Origin: Taibaiella lutea
GTDB lineage: Bacteria > Bacteroidota > Bacteroidia > Chitinophagales > Chitinophagaceae
Assembly: GCF_008629695.1 (NCBI RefSeq)
Contig: NZ_VWSH01000002.1
Location: forward strand, 465,410-529,409
DNA: 64,000 bases
Reading direction: 5' to 3'
The notes beneath the pieces are model-generated. The model had not been told where the DNA came from. It ran no database searches and saw only the letters and a list, made by a program, of their open reading frames with translations. Positions 1 through 7,956 of the stretch are shown in pieces (the first letter of the stretch is position 1; each line of letters opens with the position of its first letter). Made by a program: the position numbers and the translations under genes.

Positions 1-34
1 GTAAAAATTACAGACTCTTAAAAAATTTTTCAGG

Positions 35-42
35 AATCTTTG
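35..42 (+). promoter_or_regulatory. Candidate -7 promoter element (AATCTTTG)
   Basis: AATCTTTG is one mismatch from the Bacteroidota consensus TAnnTTTG and ends 9 bases before the lipoprotein ATG at 52. No -33 element can be judged because the window starts too close. Confidence 0.4.
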
Positions 43-51
43 CGTTTATAT

Positions 52-627
52 ATGATGCAATCAAAGACAAAATTGGTATTTATTATATTGGCCTTGCCGG
101 TTATTATCCTTTATGCCTGCAAGAAATACAAAGATCCGCCCAATGCAGAACCCGACCCCCGATTGGCGGAAAGAGGTTTTTATTGTAATGATCCGAGAGC
201 TATAAACTATAATTGGAATTTCCCTGCAATTTCAGATAGTTCTATTTGTATCTATCCTGTCGATTCTTTTGTAGGCACATGGACTTTTCACGATACCATT
301 TATTTACAAAGCGGCGATACGGAAAGCGTACAGATAAAGCAACTGATCTTTACGGCTACCGAAGATACTTTAAAAGCCCATCTGGCTGTTAATGGCTGGT
401 GTGGCGGAAATGTTCCTTTTTATGTTACTGCTTCCAAATATAACAGGGCAGATGTAGATACTATTCCCGGCGGAACTTTCGGACAATTTTTATGTGGTGT
501 ACAAACCGATACCTTGAACGGCTTTATTAATAAAAATACAGGGGACCGTAATACCATGAAAATTGATTTTACTATTAACAGCCCCGAAGGTATAAAGTAT
601 CACAGAGGAACCGCCGTAAGAATGTAG
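52..627 (+). CDS. Putative lipoprotein of unknown function
   Basis: I do not recognise the family. A hydrophobic signal of about 20 residues ends in the lipobox ILYAC (Cys23) followed by KKYKD, so the protein is expected to be lipid-anchored and exported. The rest (about 170 residues) is polar and beta-rich-looking, with a GTW segment near residue 75 that weakly recalls lipocalin-like domains. An ATG at 52 (or 55) is preferred over the upstream TTG at 40, because a promoter-like AATCTTTG overlaps that TTG. It is transcribed toward ribE, 53 bases downstream, but nothing ties the functions together. Confidence 0.7.
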   Translation: MMQSKTKLVFIILALPVIILYACKKYKDPPNAEPDPRLAERGFYCNDPRAINYNWNFPAISDSSICIYPVDSFVGTWTFHDTIYLQSGDTESVQIKQLIFTATEDTLKAHLAVNGWCGGNVPFYVTASKYNRADVDTIPGGTFGQFLCGVQTDTLNGFINKNTGDRNTMKIDFTINSPEGIKYHRGTAVRM

Positions 628-680
628 CGATACAAGGAAATCAGCATCTTTTTTTTAATCAAAATCAATTCCAGGTTATA

Positions 681-1286
681 ATGTTTACCGGTATTATAGA
701 AACCTTAGGTGCTATAAAAGATATTCAACACGAAGGCAGCAATATTCATTTTACTATTGAAAGCGAAATCAGCAAAGAAGTAAAGATAGATCAGAGCGTA
801 GCGCATGATGGTGTATGCCTGACCGTAACTGCCTGCAATGCTGAAAGCCATACGGTGACCGCCGTTGCCGAAACCTTGCAGAAGACAAATCTTGGTTCCT
901 GGAAGGCCGGCAAGACAGTGAACCTCGAAAGAGCTATGAAACTGGGCGACAGGCTTGACGGACATATTGTTCAGGGCCATGTAGATACCACAGGCAAATG
1001 TCTGGAAAGAAAAGAAGTCGATGGCAGTCATCTGTTTCATTTTGAATTTCCGGGAAGATTTGCCGCGCTTGTGATTGAGAAAGGCTCTGTTTGTATAAAT
1101 GGTGTAAGCCTTACTGCATTCAATGTGGGCAAAAATACTTTTTCAGTTACCATTATTCCTTATACCTTGGAACATACAACGTTTGGAAACCTTCAGCCAA
1201 ACGATATTATTAACCTTGAGTTCGATATTCTGGGGAAATATATGTTGCGTATGAAAGAAGTGGAAATTTCCAATTCTAACATCTAA
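681..1286 (+). CDS. ribE: Riboflavin synthase, alpha subunit
   Basis: Catalyses the last step of riboflavin synthesis, dismutation of two 6,7-dimethyl-8-ribityllumazine molecules to riboflavin and 5-amino-6-ribitylamino-uracil. The 201 residues match the usual length. Two homologous lumazine-binding halves are visible: the first opens with the hallmark MFTGIIE and contains DGVCLTV, the second contains GHIVQGHVD and INGVSLTAF. Cytosolic trimer in the known family. Its pathway partner ribBA lies far away at 39.5 kb. No FMN-riboswitch-like sequence is visible in the short 5' gap. Gene symbol follows the ribE (ribC in some nomenclatures) usage. Confidence 0.95.
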   Translation: MFTGIIETLGAIKDIQHEGSNIHFTIESEISKEVKIDQSVAHDGVCLTVTACNAESHTVTAVAETLQKTNLGSWKAGKTVNLERAMKLGDRLDGHIVQGHVDTTGKCLERKEVDGSHLFHFEFPGRFAALVIEKGSVCINGVSLTAFNVGKNTFSVTIIPYTLEHTTFGNLQPNDIINLEFDILGKYMLRMKEVEISNSNI

Positions 1287-1352
1287 CATCTGATATCTAA
1301 TATCTAATATCTGAAATCTGATTACCTAAAGTCTAATCATCTAATACCTGAA
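1278..1352. repeat. ATCTAAT/ATCTGAA-type degenerate short tandem repeat
   Basis: The gap after ribE consists of about eight degenerate copies of an 8-10 base word such as CATCTGAT, ATCTAAT and ATCTGAA. Similar tracts occur at 39334-39423 and 45920-45992, each directly upstream of a gene. Origin unknown; possibly a replication-slippage repeat. Confidence 0.7.
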
Positions 1353-1355
1353 ATA

Positions 1356-1796
1356 ATGTTACACCTGATTTATCCTCCTCATGATTTTAAAATCAGACAG
1401 CAGGAAAATGGCAGGTATATTTTTGATTTTATCAGAAAAAAATATGTGATGTTGACACCGGAGGAATGGGTGCGCCAACATATTCTGGTTTATTTGTGCG
1501 AAGTAATGGAATATCCCAAAGGGCTTATTTCTGTCGAGAAAGAAATAAAAATCAACAACCTGAAAAAACGCTATGATATTGTTGTTTATGACTATGATCA
1601 TAAACCCTGGATGCTGATTGAATGTAAGGAGCCCGATGTTCCTGTAAGTGATATCACGCTTCAGCAGTTATTGCGTTATCATCATGTCTTACAATGTCCT
1701 TATTGGTTTTTAACGAACGGTGCGAATCACTTTTGCGCAGCGGTTAAAGACAATACGGTAAAATGGTTAGAGGCCATTCCTGCCCACAATAGCTGA
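1356..1796 (+). CDS. Type I restriction enzyme R-type N-terminal domain protein (PD-(D/E)xK nuclease fold)
   Basis: A 146-residue stand-alone protein resembling the HSDR_N_2 domain. The nuclease-fold core is visible: Glu36/37 in a helix, Asp74 in KRYDIVVYD, then Glu89 and Lys91 in LIECKEP, the order expected for PD-(D/E)xK enzymes. No helicase domain or restriction-modification partner is present, so this is not a full HsdR. Such single-domain proteins are widespread in Bacteroidota and their role is not established; DNA cleavage or repair is possible but unproven. Its 3' end overlaps the convergent protease gene by 30 bases. Confidence 0.75.
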   Translation: MLHLIYPPHDFKIRQQENGRYIFDFIRKKYVMLTPEEWVRQHILVYLCEVMEYPKGLISVEKEIKINNLKKRYDIVVYDYDHKPWMLIECKEPDVPVSDITLQQLLRYHHVLQCPYWFLTNGANHFCAAVKDNTVKWLEAIPAHNS

Positions 1797-3425
1797 ATAT
1801 TCGTTGGAATTCAAAATCCTTAAGGCCCTTTGAACCATATTGTCATCCTTATTTATTTCCTGATAATAGCCATTGGTACGGAACAGCATTCTTGCAATAG
1901 TGGCTTTTATATCGTTTTGTAAAGTAGCCATGGCTGCGGCATCATTCCATACTTTATTGCTTTGCGTACTGTATTTTACAGACAGATTGTTTTTAAGCGC
2001 CTTTAATAAGGCGTCATTTATCTTAAACGATTTATCAAACTGAGCAAAGGTTTTATAATAAGCAAACTCTGCGGCATGCCTGGAGAAATAATCGTAAATG
2101 GTATTTGGTAAAATTTCGGAAGAAAGCAGATCGTACAACTCACCTGCATACCGTTTGCTTTCATAAGGCACTACAATATCCGGTTTGATACCGCCTCCGC
2201 CATATACAATCCGGTGCAGGGCTTTTGTAAAATACCGCATGGTATCAGATGACGTCAACGTATCATCACTCGTCAGCGAACCATTGGTAAACCTGTTTTC
2301 AAAATCATTTTCATAAGCCTCTTTGCCTTTGCTGTAAGACCTTTGAATGCTTCTGCCTGATGGTGTATAATAACGTGCCACCGTCAGCCTTAAAGCAGAG
2401 CCATCGCCCATATCAAATTGTTGCTGCACAAGGCCCTTGCCATAAGTCCTGCGCCCCATAATTACACCTCTGTCCCAATCCTGTACAGCGCCCGATAAAA
2501 CTTCACTTGCAGACGCAGAACCTTCATCTACCAAAACAACCAATTCGCCTTGTTCAAATTTTCCTTTCTGCCCTGATAGATATTGTTCCTTTTCGCTTGC
2601 TCTTCCCTGCGTATAGACCAATAATTTTTCACCGCTTATTAATTCGTCCGCGATAGCCGTTGATGCATCCAGATAGCCGCCGGGATTATCTCTCAGGTCA
2701 AGGATCATCTTTTTCATGCCTGACTTTTTCAGGACATTCAGCGCTTTCATGAATTCACGGTAAGTAGTTGCACTAAATCTGTTGATTCTGATATAACCCG
2801 TTGAAGCATCGAGCATATAAGCCGCATCCAGGCTGAAAATAGGAATGGTGCCGCGTTTTACTTTAAGATCTATAAACTCGTTATTGCTCGGCCTGTATAA
2901 TTTAAGATTCACAATACTTCCTTCCAGCCCGCGAAGCTTGGTAATAATATCGTCGCCATTTATACCGATCCCGGCTACAACACTATCGCCTACTTTAATT
3001 ATCTTGTCACCGGGCAATACGCCCGCATCTGATGAAGGACCGTTTTTTAAAACAGAAGTAACCATTAAGGTATCGTTCAGAATATGAAATTCTATACCGA
3101 TGCCCTGAAAGTTCCCTTCAAGGCTTTCTGTAACAGAAGCCAATTCTCTTGCCGGAATATAAACTGTATGCGGATCCAGATGTTTTAAAATGCCCGAAAT
3201 AGCATCTTCATAGAGAGAATCGGTTGAAACCGAATCGACGTATTTGGCGTTGATAACATCGATGATTTCTTCCAAACGGTCATTGCGGTCTGCGTCATTG
3301 ATGATGGAGCGTTTATTGAACAAATATTTATTAAGCTGAAAACCGATAAGTATGCCTAAAATCAGTATTACAGAAAAAGTAAGAGGTGTCCAGATGTTAA
3401 ATCGCTTCGGGGAATCGGCCGGCAT
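1767..3425 (-). CDS. S41 family C-terminal processing peptidase (CtpA-like)
   Basis: A periplasmic or membrane-anchored serine protease that clips C-terminal tails of exported proteins. Residues 14-33 form an N-terminal membrane anchor, a PDZ domain spans roughly 100-185, and the catalytic domain follows. The Ser/Lys dyad is Ser305 in GSASASEV and Lys330 in RRTYGKG, at the 25-residue spacing of the family. RDNPGGYLD near 245 is also typical. A C-terminal extension of about 140 residues follows the core. A second, larger S41 protease is at 26839-29058. The 3' end overlaps the convergent gene at 1356-1796. Confidence 0.92.
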   Translation of the reverse strand: MPADSPKRFNIWTPLTFSVILILGILIGFQLNKYLFNKRSIINDADRNDRLEEIIDVINAKYVDSVSTDSLYEDAISGILKHLDPHTVYIPARELASVTESLEGNFQGIGIEFHILNDTLMVTSVLKNGPSSDAGVLPGDKIIKVGDSVVAGIGINGDDIITKLRGLEGSIVNLKLYRPSNNEFIDLKVKRGTIPIFSLDAAYMLDASTGYIRINRFSATTYREFMKALNVLKKSGMKKMILDLRDNPGGYLDASTAIADELISGEKLLVYTQGRASEKEQYLSGQKGKFEQGELVVLVDEGSASASEVLSGAVQDWDRGVIMGRRTYGKGLVQQQFDMGDGSALRLTVARYYTPSGRSIQRSYSKGKEAYENDFENRFTNGSLTSDDTLTSSDTMRYFTKALHRIVYGGGGIKPDIVVPYESKRYAGELYDLLSSEILPNTIYDYFSRHAAEFAYYKTFAQFDKSFKINDALLKALKNNLSVKYSTQSNKVWNDAAAMATLQNDIKATIARMLFRTNGYYQEINKDDNMVQRALRILNSNEYSAIVGRNGL

Positions 3426-3461
3426 GACGCATTAAAAGTATGCTGCAAAATTAGGTATTAT

Positions 3462-3486
3462 AATGTGGATTTTTTGAAAATGTTTA
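3462..3486. repeat. 25-bp direct repeat, left copy, flanking toxin-antitoxin module
   Basis: This 25-base sequence (AATGTGGATT... to ...AATGTTTA) recurs without mismatch at 4156-4180. The bases on either side differ, so the identity stops exactly at these borders. The two copies bracket the toxin-antitoxin pair at 3624-4123. This copy also lies 37 bases upstream of the S41 protease start. Confidence 0.9.
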
Positions 3487-3546
3487 CCGGGAGGAACGTA
3501 AACCTTAAATGTTTGATGAAAAAAAGAATTGCTTCTATTTGTTACT

Positions 3547-3554
3547 TAATTTTG
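3547..3554 (+). promoter_or_regulatory. Candidate promoter -7 element (TAATTTTG) for the toxin-antitoxin operon
   Basis: TAATTTTG fits TAnnTTTG exactly and lies 69 bases before the antitoxin ATG. A TTG at 3529-3531 is at somewhat short spacing for a -33 element. Confidence 0.45.
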
Positions 3555-3623
3555 TAATGTTAGCCTGTGGAGTTAAAGAATTGTTTTAAAAGCAGCAGAT
3601 GATAATTAAACAAATAAAGACTT

Positions 3624-3845
3624 ATGCAACACTTAATGCTTCAAATACCGGACAATAAGATGGACTTTTTTATGGAACTCGTAAATAGTCTTGGTTTTGT
3701 GAAAGTGAATAAAAAGACATCAAATATTTTGTCACCGGAGCAAATAGAAACGATAGAAGAAACGCGCAATAAGATTAAAGAGAACCCCGATAGTCTTATT
3801 GATTGGGAAACTGCTGAGAATCAAATTGATTGGGACGCATGTTGA
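3624..3845 (+). CDS. Type II toxin-antitoxin antitoxin, small acidic
   Basis: A 73-residue acidic protein encoded directly before a RelE/ParE-type toxin. The family is recognised mainly by context and by the C-terminal pattern of Bacteroidota antitoxins: an SPEQIETIEETRNKIKENP helix followed by an acidic tail with two Trp residues. It should bind and neutralise the toxin at 3839-4123. Stop and toxin start overlap (ATGTTGA), implying translational coupling. No DNA-binding domain is obvious, so autoregulation is uncertain. The module is bracketed by a 25-bp direct repeat. Confidence 0.75.
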   Translation: MQHLMLQIPDNKMDFFMELVNSLGFVKVNKKTSNILSPEQIETIEETRNKIKENPDSLIDWETAENQIDWDAC

Positions 3846-4123
3846 AGTTAAAAGTATCTACAGATGCCATTCGGGATTTGCAGGAAGCTGTAAAATATTA
3901 TAATACACAACAAGCTGGCCTTGGTAGAAGATTTGAGAAAACTATAAAACAATCATTTGAGAAAATACAACAAATGCCCCAAGCTGCTTCGTTTGTTTAT
4001 GATACGGTAAGATATAAAGTTGTTGATAAATTCCCCTTTATAATCACCTATGAAGAAACTGAGGTTGCAATCATTGTTCTTCGTATTTTTAATGAACAAC
4101 AAAATCCGGAAAAATTAAAATAG
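3839..4123 (+). CDS. Type II toxin-antitoxin toxin, RelE/ParE family
   Basis: A basic protein of 94 residues when read from the ATG at 3839; the in-frame TTG at 3830 lies inside the antitoxin and is not favoured. It has the RelE/ParE layout: a first strand LKLKVSTDAIRDL, a helical pair with YYNTQQAGLGRRFEK, then strands with VRYKVVDKFPFIITYE and a final IIVLRIFNEQQNPEK. Known members are mRNA interferases or gyrase inhibitors; which applies here cannot be told from sequence. It overlaps the antitoxin gene by 7 bases. Confidence 0.85.
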   Translation: MLKLKVSTDAIRDLQEAVKYYNTQQAGLGRRFEKTIKQSFEKIQQMPQAASFVYDTVRYKVVDKFPFIITYEETEVAIIVLRIFNEQQNPEKLK

Positions 4124-4155
4124 GATTAGAGCTGCTCTGTTGTATTTATTTGAAA

Positions 4156-4180
4156 AATGTGGATTTTTTGAAAATGTTTA
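4156..4180. repeat. 25-bp direct repeat, right copy, flanking toxin-antitoxin module
   Basis: Perfect second copy of the element at 3462-3486, 694 bases away in the same orientation. It sits between the toxin stop and the bidirectional terminator. Confidence 0.9.
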
Positions 4181-4192
4181 TTTGTTGAAATA

Positions 4193-4228
4193 AAAAAGCC
4201 ATGACATTCATACATGTCATGGCTTTTT
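4193..4228. terminator. Bidirectional intrinsic terminator
   Basis: Perfect 15-bp stem (4193-4207 with 4214-4228) and a 6-base loop, with A-tract and T-tract at the two ends, between the convergent toxin and SPFH genes. It can end transcription from both sides. Confidence 0.9.
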
Positions 4229-4246
4229 GAATTTATTTATTGAAGG

Positions 4247-5191
4247 TTATTGTTGCTTTCCCTGTGAGGAAATCCTTGAATTTTGAGCAACCGACATTAA
4301 TTCTTTCATGGTTCTTTGCATACCATCGTTGCTGCCGTCAAGGAAGATAGTATTACCTTTCCCGTTTTCCGCAAAGTGTTTGATAGCGTCCGTCCACATG
4401 GAATACAAAATAAAAGAAGCATCCAGGTTAGCCTGTTCCATTTCTTTTGCCGCCTTCGCCATACCATGTGCAACCTCTTCCCGGAATAACGCAACACCCT
4501 GGCCACGCAATTGTGCTGCCTGCCTTTCCGCCTCTGCCTGAATTTTGATAGCATTACCGTCGGCCTCTGCAGCTTTGGTTTTTGTAATTAATAAAGCCTG
4601 GCCTTCGTTTTCTGCAGCAGCTTTCAGGTTGTTGGAAGAAACCACCTGTGCCATAGAGCGCATAATGACTTCATCAAAAGCAATATCATTTATCTGAAGG
4701 TCGATTAGATGGTAGCCCCATTCCTCCAGTATTTTATCAAGCTGATCTTTTACGTGCAAAATAATTTCGCCACGCAGGCTTAATATTTCCGCCTGCTTTT
4801 TTGTAGCTACAAATGCACGTATAGAACCTTCTACAGAGCGCACCAGGGCCTGCATCAGGCTGCGTTCATCCATGAACTTAAAAGCTACATTTTTGATGGT
4901 TTCATCTTCCTGTCCGAAAACAGCATAAAGCAACATGGCCGAGAAGTTTACATTGGCCTGATCCATTGTAATGGCCTGAAATTTCAACTCTATAGAACGG
5001 TTTTGAATGCTGATTCTTCTGAAAATCTTTTCAATAAGCGGAATCCTGAAGCTCAGGCCAGGCCTTAATATCCTTCTGAATTTTCCGAAAACAGTAATAA
5101 CGGCAACAGTACCCTGTTGCACCGTTACAAAGCAAAAGGCTAAAAGGACTATAAGGATAATAACTACGATAATTCCGGGTGACATACTCAT
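4247..5191 (-). CDS. SPFH/band 7 domain protein (stomatin/HflC-like)
   Basis: A 314-residue membrane protein with one N-terminal membrane helix (about residues 6-24), then an SPFH domain opening with VQQGTVAVITVFGKF and RPGLSFRIPLIEK. A long Ala/Glu-rich helix (about 195-250) with EAERQAAQLRGQG and EVAHGMAKAAKEM resembles the coiled coil by which band-7 proteins form large rings. Members organise membrane microdomains or modulate proteases; the specific partner here is unknown. It stands alone, with a terminator shared with the convergent toxin gene. Confidence 0.88.
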   Translation of the reverse strand: MSMSPGIIVVIILIVLLAFCFVTVQQGTVAVITVFGKFRRILRPGLSFRIPLIEKIFRRISIQNRSIELKFQAITMDQANVNFSAMLLYAVFGQEDETIKNVAFKFMDERSLMQALVRSVEGSIRAFVATKKQAEILSLRGEIILHVKDQLDKILEEWGYHLIDLQINDIAFDEVIMRSMAQVVSSNNLKAAAENEGQALLITKTKAAEADGNAIKIQAEAERQAAQLRGQGVALFREEVAHGMAKAAKEMEQANLDASFILYSMWTDAIKHFAENGKGNTIFLDGSNDGMQRTMKELMSVAQNSRISSQGKQQ

Positions 5192-5312
5192 TTCATGTTT
5201 TATTTGACCGGAAAATTAGCAAAAAAGATTGAATGCAGATTTCCAATAAAAAGAAACAGGAGAATATCACACCCAATATGCCAAATAATTGCAAACTTTG
5301 CACACGGTAATT

Positions 5313-5801
5313 ATGGCAAAACTTATACTCAATACGGAAGACGTTGAAGAAGATTTTTTCTCGGACTGCAGGCTGTTGGCTATAGGTGCAGCATTGCCGG
5401 GTTATACCTTGTGTTGGTGGCTGAATCATGTATGTGATTTTGATTTTGTCCGTGAACCGGAAATGGATGTTTGCGTTCAGGAAGGAAGGACTTTTTACAA
5501 AAAGGGCGGGAACCTTTTTGATGAAGTGCCGGAAGTACAGCAAGAGCTTTTTTATTTTCCGGTTTACAAGCATAGCCTTCCTTATTACGATTCTTGTGTT
5601 TTACTGTACACTAATACGGTAGATAATAAGAAACTGATGCCTGATGTGCGTTTCGCAGATTTTCTGATGCTGATTCCTTTTGCATCTTATATTGAACCGG
5701 ATACAAATGTGTATAATGATTTGATTAAAGTTCCTGATATCTCGTGGGTGCGTGAAATTGATCTGGAGCCATTGAAGCACAAACGAAATCTGATAGTGTA
5801 A
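5313..5801 (+). CDS. IPExxxVDY family protein, function unknown
   Basis: A small protein of a family restricted largely to Bacteroidota. The central family signature appears in degenerate form as LMPDVRFADFLMLI, and the order of other segments also fits: an early SDCRLLAIGAALPGYTLCWW, a middle Y-rich strand region and the end LKHKRNLIV. No catalytic residues are known and no function is assigned. The ATG at 5313 gives 162 residues and follows a promoter-like AAACTTTG at 5293-5300; the upstream in-frame TTG at 5289 overlaps that element and is unlikely. Confidence 0.75.
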   Translation: MAKLILNTEDVEEDFFSDCRLLAIGAALPGYTLCWWLNHVCDFDFVREPEMDVCVQEGRTFYKKGGNLFDEVPEVQQELFYFPVYKHSLPYYDSCVLLYTNTVDNKKLMPDVRFADFLMLIPFASYIEPDTNVYNDLIKVPDISWVREIDLEPLKHKRNLIV

Positions 5802-5883
5802 TAAATTTGTTTTAACTCCTTTTTGCGTTTATAATAATGATTTAGCCTCTTAAAATGTTTAAATTTGTAATAAAGTAAAAATA

Positions 5884-6114
5884 ATGATACAGGCACTAGA
5901 CAAGCAGATACTGGCATATTTGCCTTTATTGGGAACAGAAGAAAAGGAATCTCTAATCAGTGTGATTAAATCCTTTTTGCATTTGAAAGAAGAGGCTTCT
6001 CTGGGAATCAGTATTGAACAATATAATAAAGAACTTGATGAAGCCGAGGCTGCATTTGAGCGAGGTGAGTTTATTAATAATGAAGAAATGCTGAAAGAGA
6101 TTAGGAAATGGTAG
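5884..6114 (+). CDS. Antitoxin-like protein of a decayed type II toxin-antitoxin pair
   Basis: A 76-residue acidic, helical protein. The part ISIEQYNKELDEAEAAFERG followed by EFINNEEMLKEIRKW matches the usual C-terminal pattern of Bacteroidota antitoxins placed before ParE-type toxins. Its stop overlaps the start of a toxin reading frame (ATGGTAG), the same arrangement as in the intact module at 3624-4123. The toxin is interrupted by a stop codon, so this antitoxin may now be an orphan. The gene itself looks intact. Confidence 0.7.
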   Translation: MIQALDKQILAYLPLLGTEEKESLISVIKSFLHLKEEASLGISIEQYNKELDEAEAAFERGEFINNEEMLKEIRKW

Positions 6115-6413
6115 ATAATAAATTTTCTATTGTTTGGACAAAACAGGTACAATTTTAATTAAAACAGATACACGATTATATAAGTAAAGATTCTACACAA
6201 AACGCCGCAAAAGTTTTAGAGGATATTTATTTCGCAATGAAAAAAGCTGTGACTAATCCTGAAATATATAATTCAGATAAGTTTAAAATCAATAATGATG
6301 GCAGCTATCGGTCCTTTGAAAAACATCATTACAGAATTTCTTATCGGTTTAAGGGAAATATAATAAGGGTTTTACGTGTCAGGCATACAAGTATGGAGCC
6401 CAAATCTTATTAA
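6108..6413 (+). pseudogene. RelE/ParE-type toxin interrupted by one in-frame TAA
   Basis: Reading from the ATG at 6108, the frame gives MVDNKFSIVWTKQVQF, a TAA at 6156-6158, and then 85 codons without another stop until TAA at 6411. The continuation is toxin-like: LKQIHDYISKDSTQNAAKV, a helix, then FEKHHYRISYRFKGNIIRVLRVRHTSMEP, which matches the last strands of ParE/RelE toxins. Only one lesion is visible, so inactivation looks recent, or it is a sequencing error. The 7-base overlap with the antitoxin is kept. A shorter reinitiated product is conceivable but would lack the first strand. Confidence 0.8.
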
Positions 6414-6511
6414 AATTAGAATATCCACATAACTCTCCATTAGTGGTTTTCGCTGCTGATTCCACATATTGTGCACTACCGTTATCCTTTGCGTCAAAAC
6501 TTTTTGACGAA

Positions 6512-6543
6512 TTGTGCATTCAGTTTCATTTTTATTACTTTTG
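6512..6543 (+). promoter_or_regulatory. Promoter of icd: TTG (6512-6514) and TACTTTTG (6536-6543)
   Basis: TTG, 21 bases, then TACTTTTG: both halves of the Bacteroidota promoter at the right spacing. The ATG of icd follows 44 bases after the -7 element. Confidence 0.65.
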
Positions 6544-6587
6544 TCCGATTATTTTTCAAAACACATCATTAAATATTGTTTAGCGTT

Positions 6588-7823
6588 ATGGCTGAAAAAA
6601 TTAAAGTAGCCAATCCGGTTGTTGAATTGGATGGTGATGAAATGACACGAATCATTTGGAAATTCATTAAAGACAAATTGATCCTTCCTTATGTGGATGT
6701 GGATGTAAAATACTATGACCTTGGCGTGGAACACCGCGACGCTACAGACGATCAGGTAACGGTTGATGCTGCAAACGCTATCAAACAATACGGAGTAGGT
6801 ATCAAATGTGCAACTATTACTCCGGACGAAGAACGTGTAAAAGAATTCAGCTTGAAGCAAATGTGGAAGTCTCCCAACGGGACTATCCGTAATATCCTTG
6901 ACGGGACCGTATTTCGTGAGCCAATCGTAATTGATAATATTCCTCGTCTGGTGCCAAACTGGACAGCGCCTATCTGCATTGGCCGCCATGCTTTCGGTGA
7001 CCAATACCGTGCTACGGATTTTGTTACAAAAGGCAAAGGGAAACTGACCGTTAAGTTTGAAGGTGAAGACGGAACAACCCAGGAATTTGAAGTATATAAC
7101 TTTAAAGGTGATGGTGTAGCATTGACCATGTACAATACCGATGAAAGCATAGAAGGCTTTGCACGCGCATGTTTCAATCAGGCATTAAGTAAAAAATGGC
7201 CTTTGTATCTTTCTACCAAAAACACCATTTTGAAAAAATATGATGGTCGGTTCAAAGATATTTTTGAAGGCATTTATCAGAATGAATTCAAAGCTAAATT
7301 CACCGAAGCAGGTATTACTTATGAGCATCGTTTGATTGATGACATGGTTGCTTCTGCTTTGAAGTGGAACGGCAATTTCGTTTGGGCTTGTAAAAACTAT
7401 GATGGTGATGTGCAGTCCGATACTGTTGCGCAAGGTTTTGGTTCTTTGGGCTTAATGACCTCTGTATTGGTTACGCCTGATGGTGGAACTATGGAAGCAG
7501 AAGCAGCGCATGGTACCGTAACCCGTCACTTCCGTGAACATCAGAAAGGAAACCCGACTTCAACAAATCCAATCGCATCTATTTTTGCATGGACACGTGG
7601 TTTGGAATTTCGTGGTAAATTAGATAACAACCAGGCTTTGATAGATTTCTGTCATGCTTTGGAAGCAGTTTGCATCGAAACCGTATCAAGTGGCAAAATG
7701 ACTAAAGATTTAGCAGTTTGTATTCATGGTAATAAAGTAAATCATGGAGAACATTATCTTTATACAGAAGAATTCCTCGATGCTTTGGATACTAATTTAA
7801 AAGCTAAATTAGGATACAACTAA
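6588..7823 (+). CDS. icd: NADP-dependent isocitrate dehydrogenase
   Basis: Oxidative decarboxylation of isocitrate to 2-oxoglutarate in the TCA cycle. The protein (411 residues from the ATG at 6588; the TTG at 6576 adds four) is of the dimeric eukaryote-like type, about 400-415 residues. Visible motifs are [14 protein letters not shown] at the N-terminus, the substrate loop [20 protein letters not shown], and the cofactor region [11 protein letters not shown] followed by [20 protein letters not shown]. It is a single-gene unit with its own promoter at 6512-6543 and terminator at 7846-7879. Confidence 0.95.
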   Translation: MAEKIKVANPVVELDGDEMTRIIWKFIKDKLILPYVDVDVKYYDLGVEHRDATDDQVTVDAANAIKQYGVGIKCATITPDEERVKEFSLKQMWKSPNGTIRNILDGTVFREPIVIDNIPRLVPNWTAPICIGRHAFGDQYRATDFVTKGKGKLTVKFEGEDGTTQEFEVYNFKGDGVALTMYNTDESIEGFARACFNQALSKKWPLYLSTKNTILKKYDGRFKDIFEGIYQNEFKAKFTEAGITYEHRLIDDMVASALKWNGNFVWACKNYDGDVQSDTVAQGFGSLGLMTSVLVTPDGGTMEAEAAHGTVTRHFREHQKGNPTSTNPIASIFAWTRGLEFRGKLDNNQALIDFCHALEAVCIETVSSGKMTKDLAVCIHGNKVNHGEHYLYTEEFLDALDTNLKAKLGYN

Positions 7824-7845
7824 TCTGAATTTAATATTTTGGGTG

Positions 7846-7879
7846 AAAATGCCGGAACCATTTATGGTTTCGGCATTTT
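7846..7879 (+). terminator. Intrinsic terminator after icd
   Basis: A 15-bp stem (7846-7860 with 7865-7879, one G-U pair) and TTTA loop, bounded by A and T tracts. Confidence 0.85.
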
Positions 7880-7956
7880 ATTTTATTGAAATAAATTATG
7901 TCAATATGAATTAAATATGTAAATAGTTTTTTATTTTGCATTTGCAAACAAAGTAC

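Noticed and set aside
5193-5573. 126-residue minus-strand ORF
   Set aside because: Antisense to the IPExxxVDY gene; composition is that of a shadow frame.
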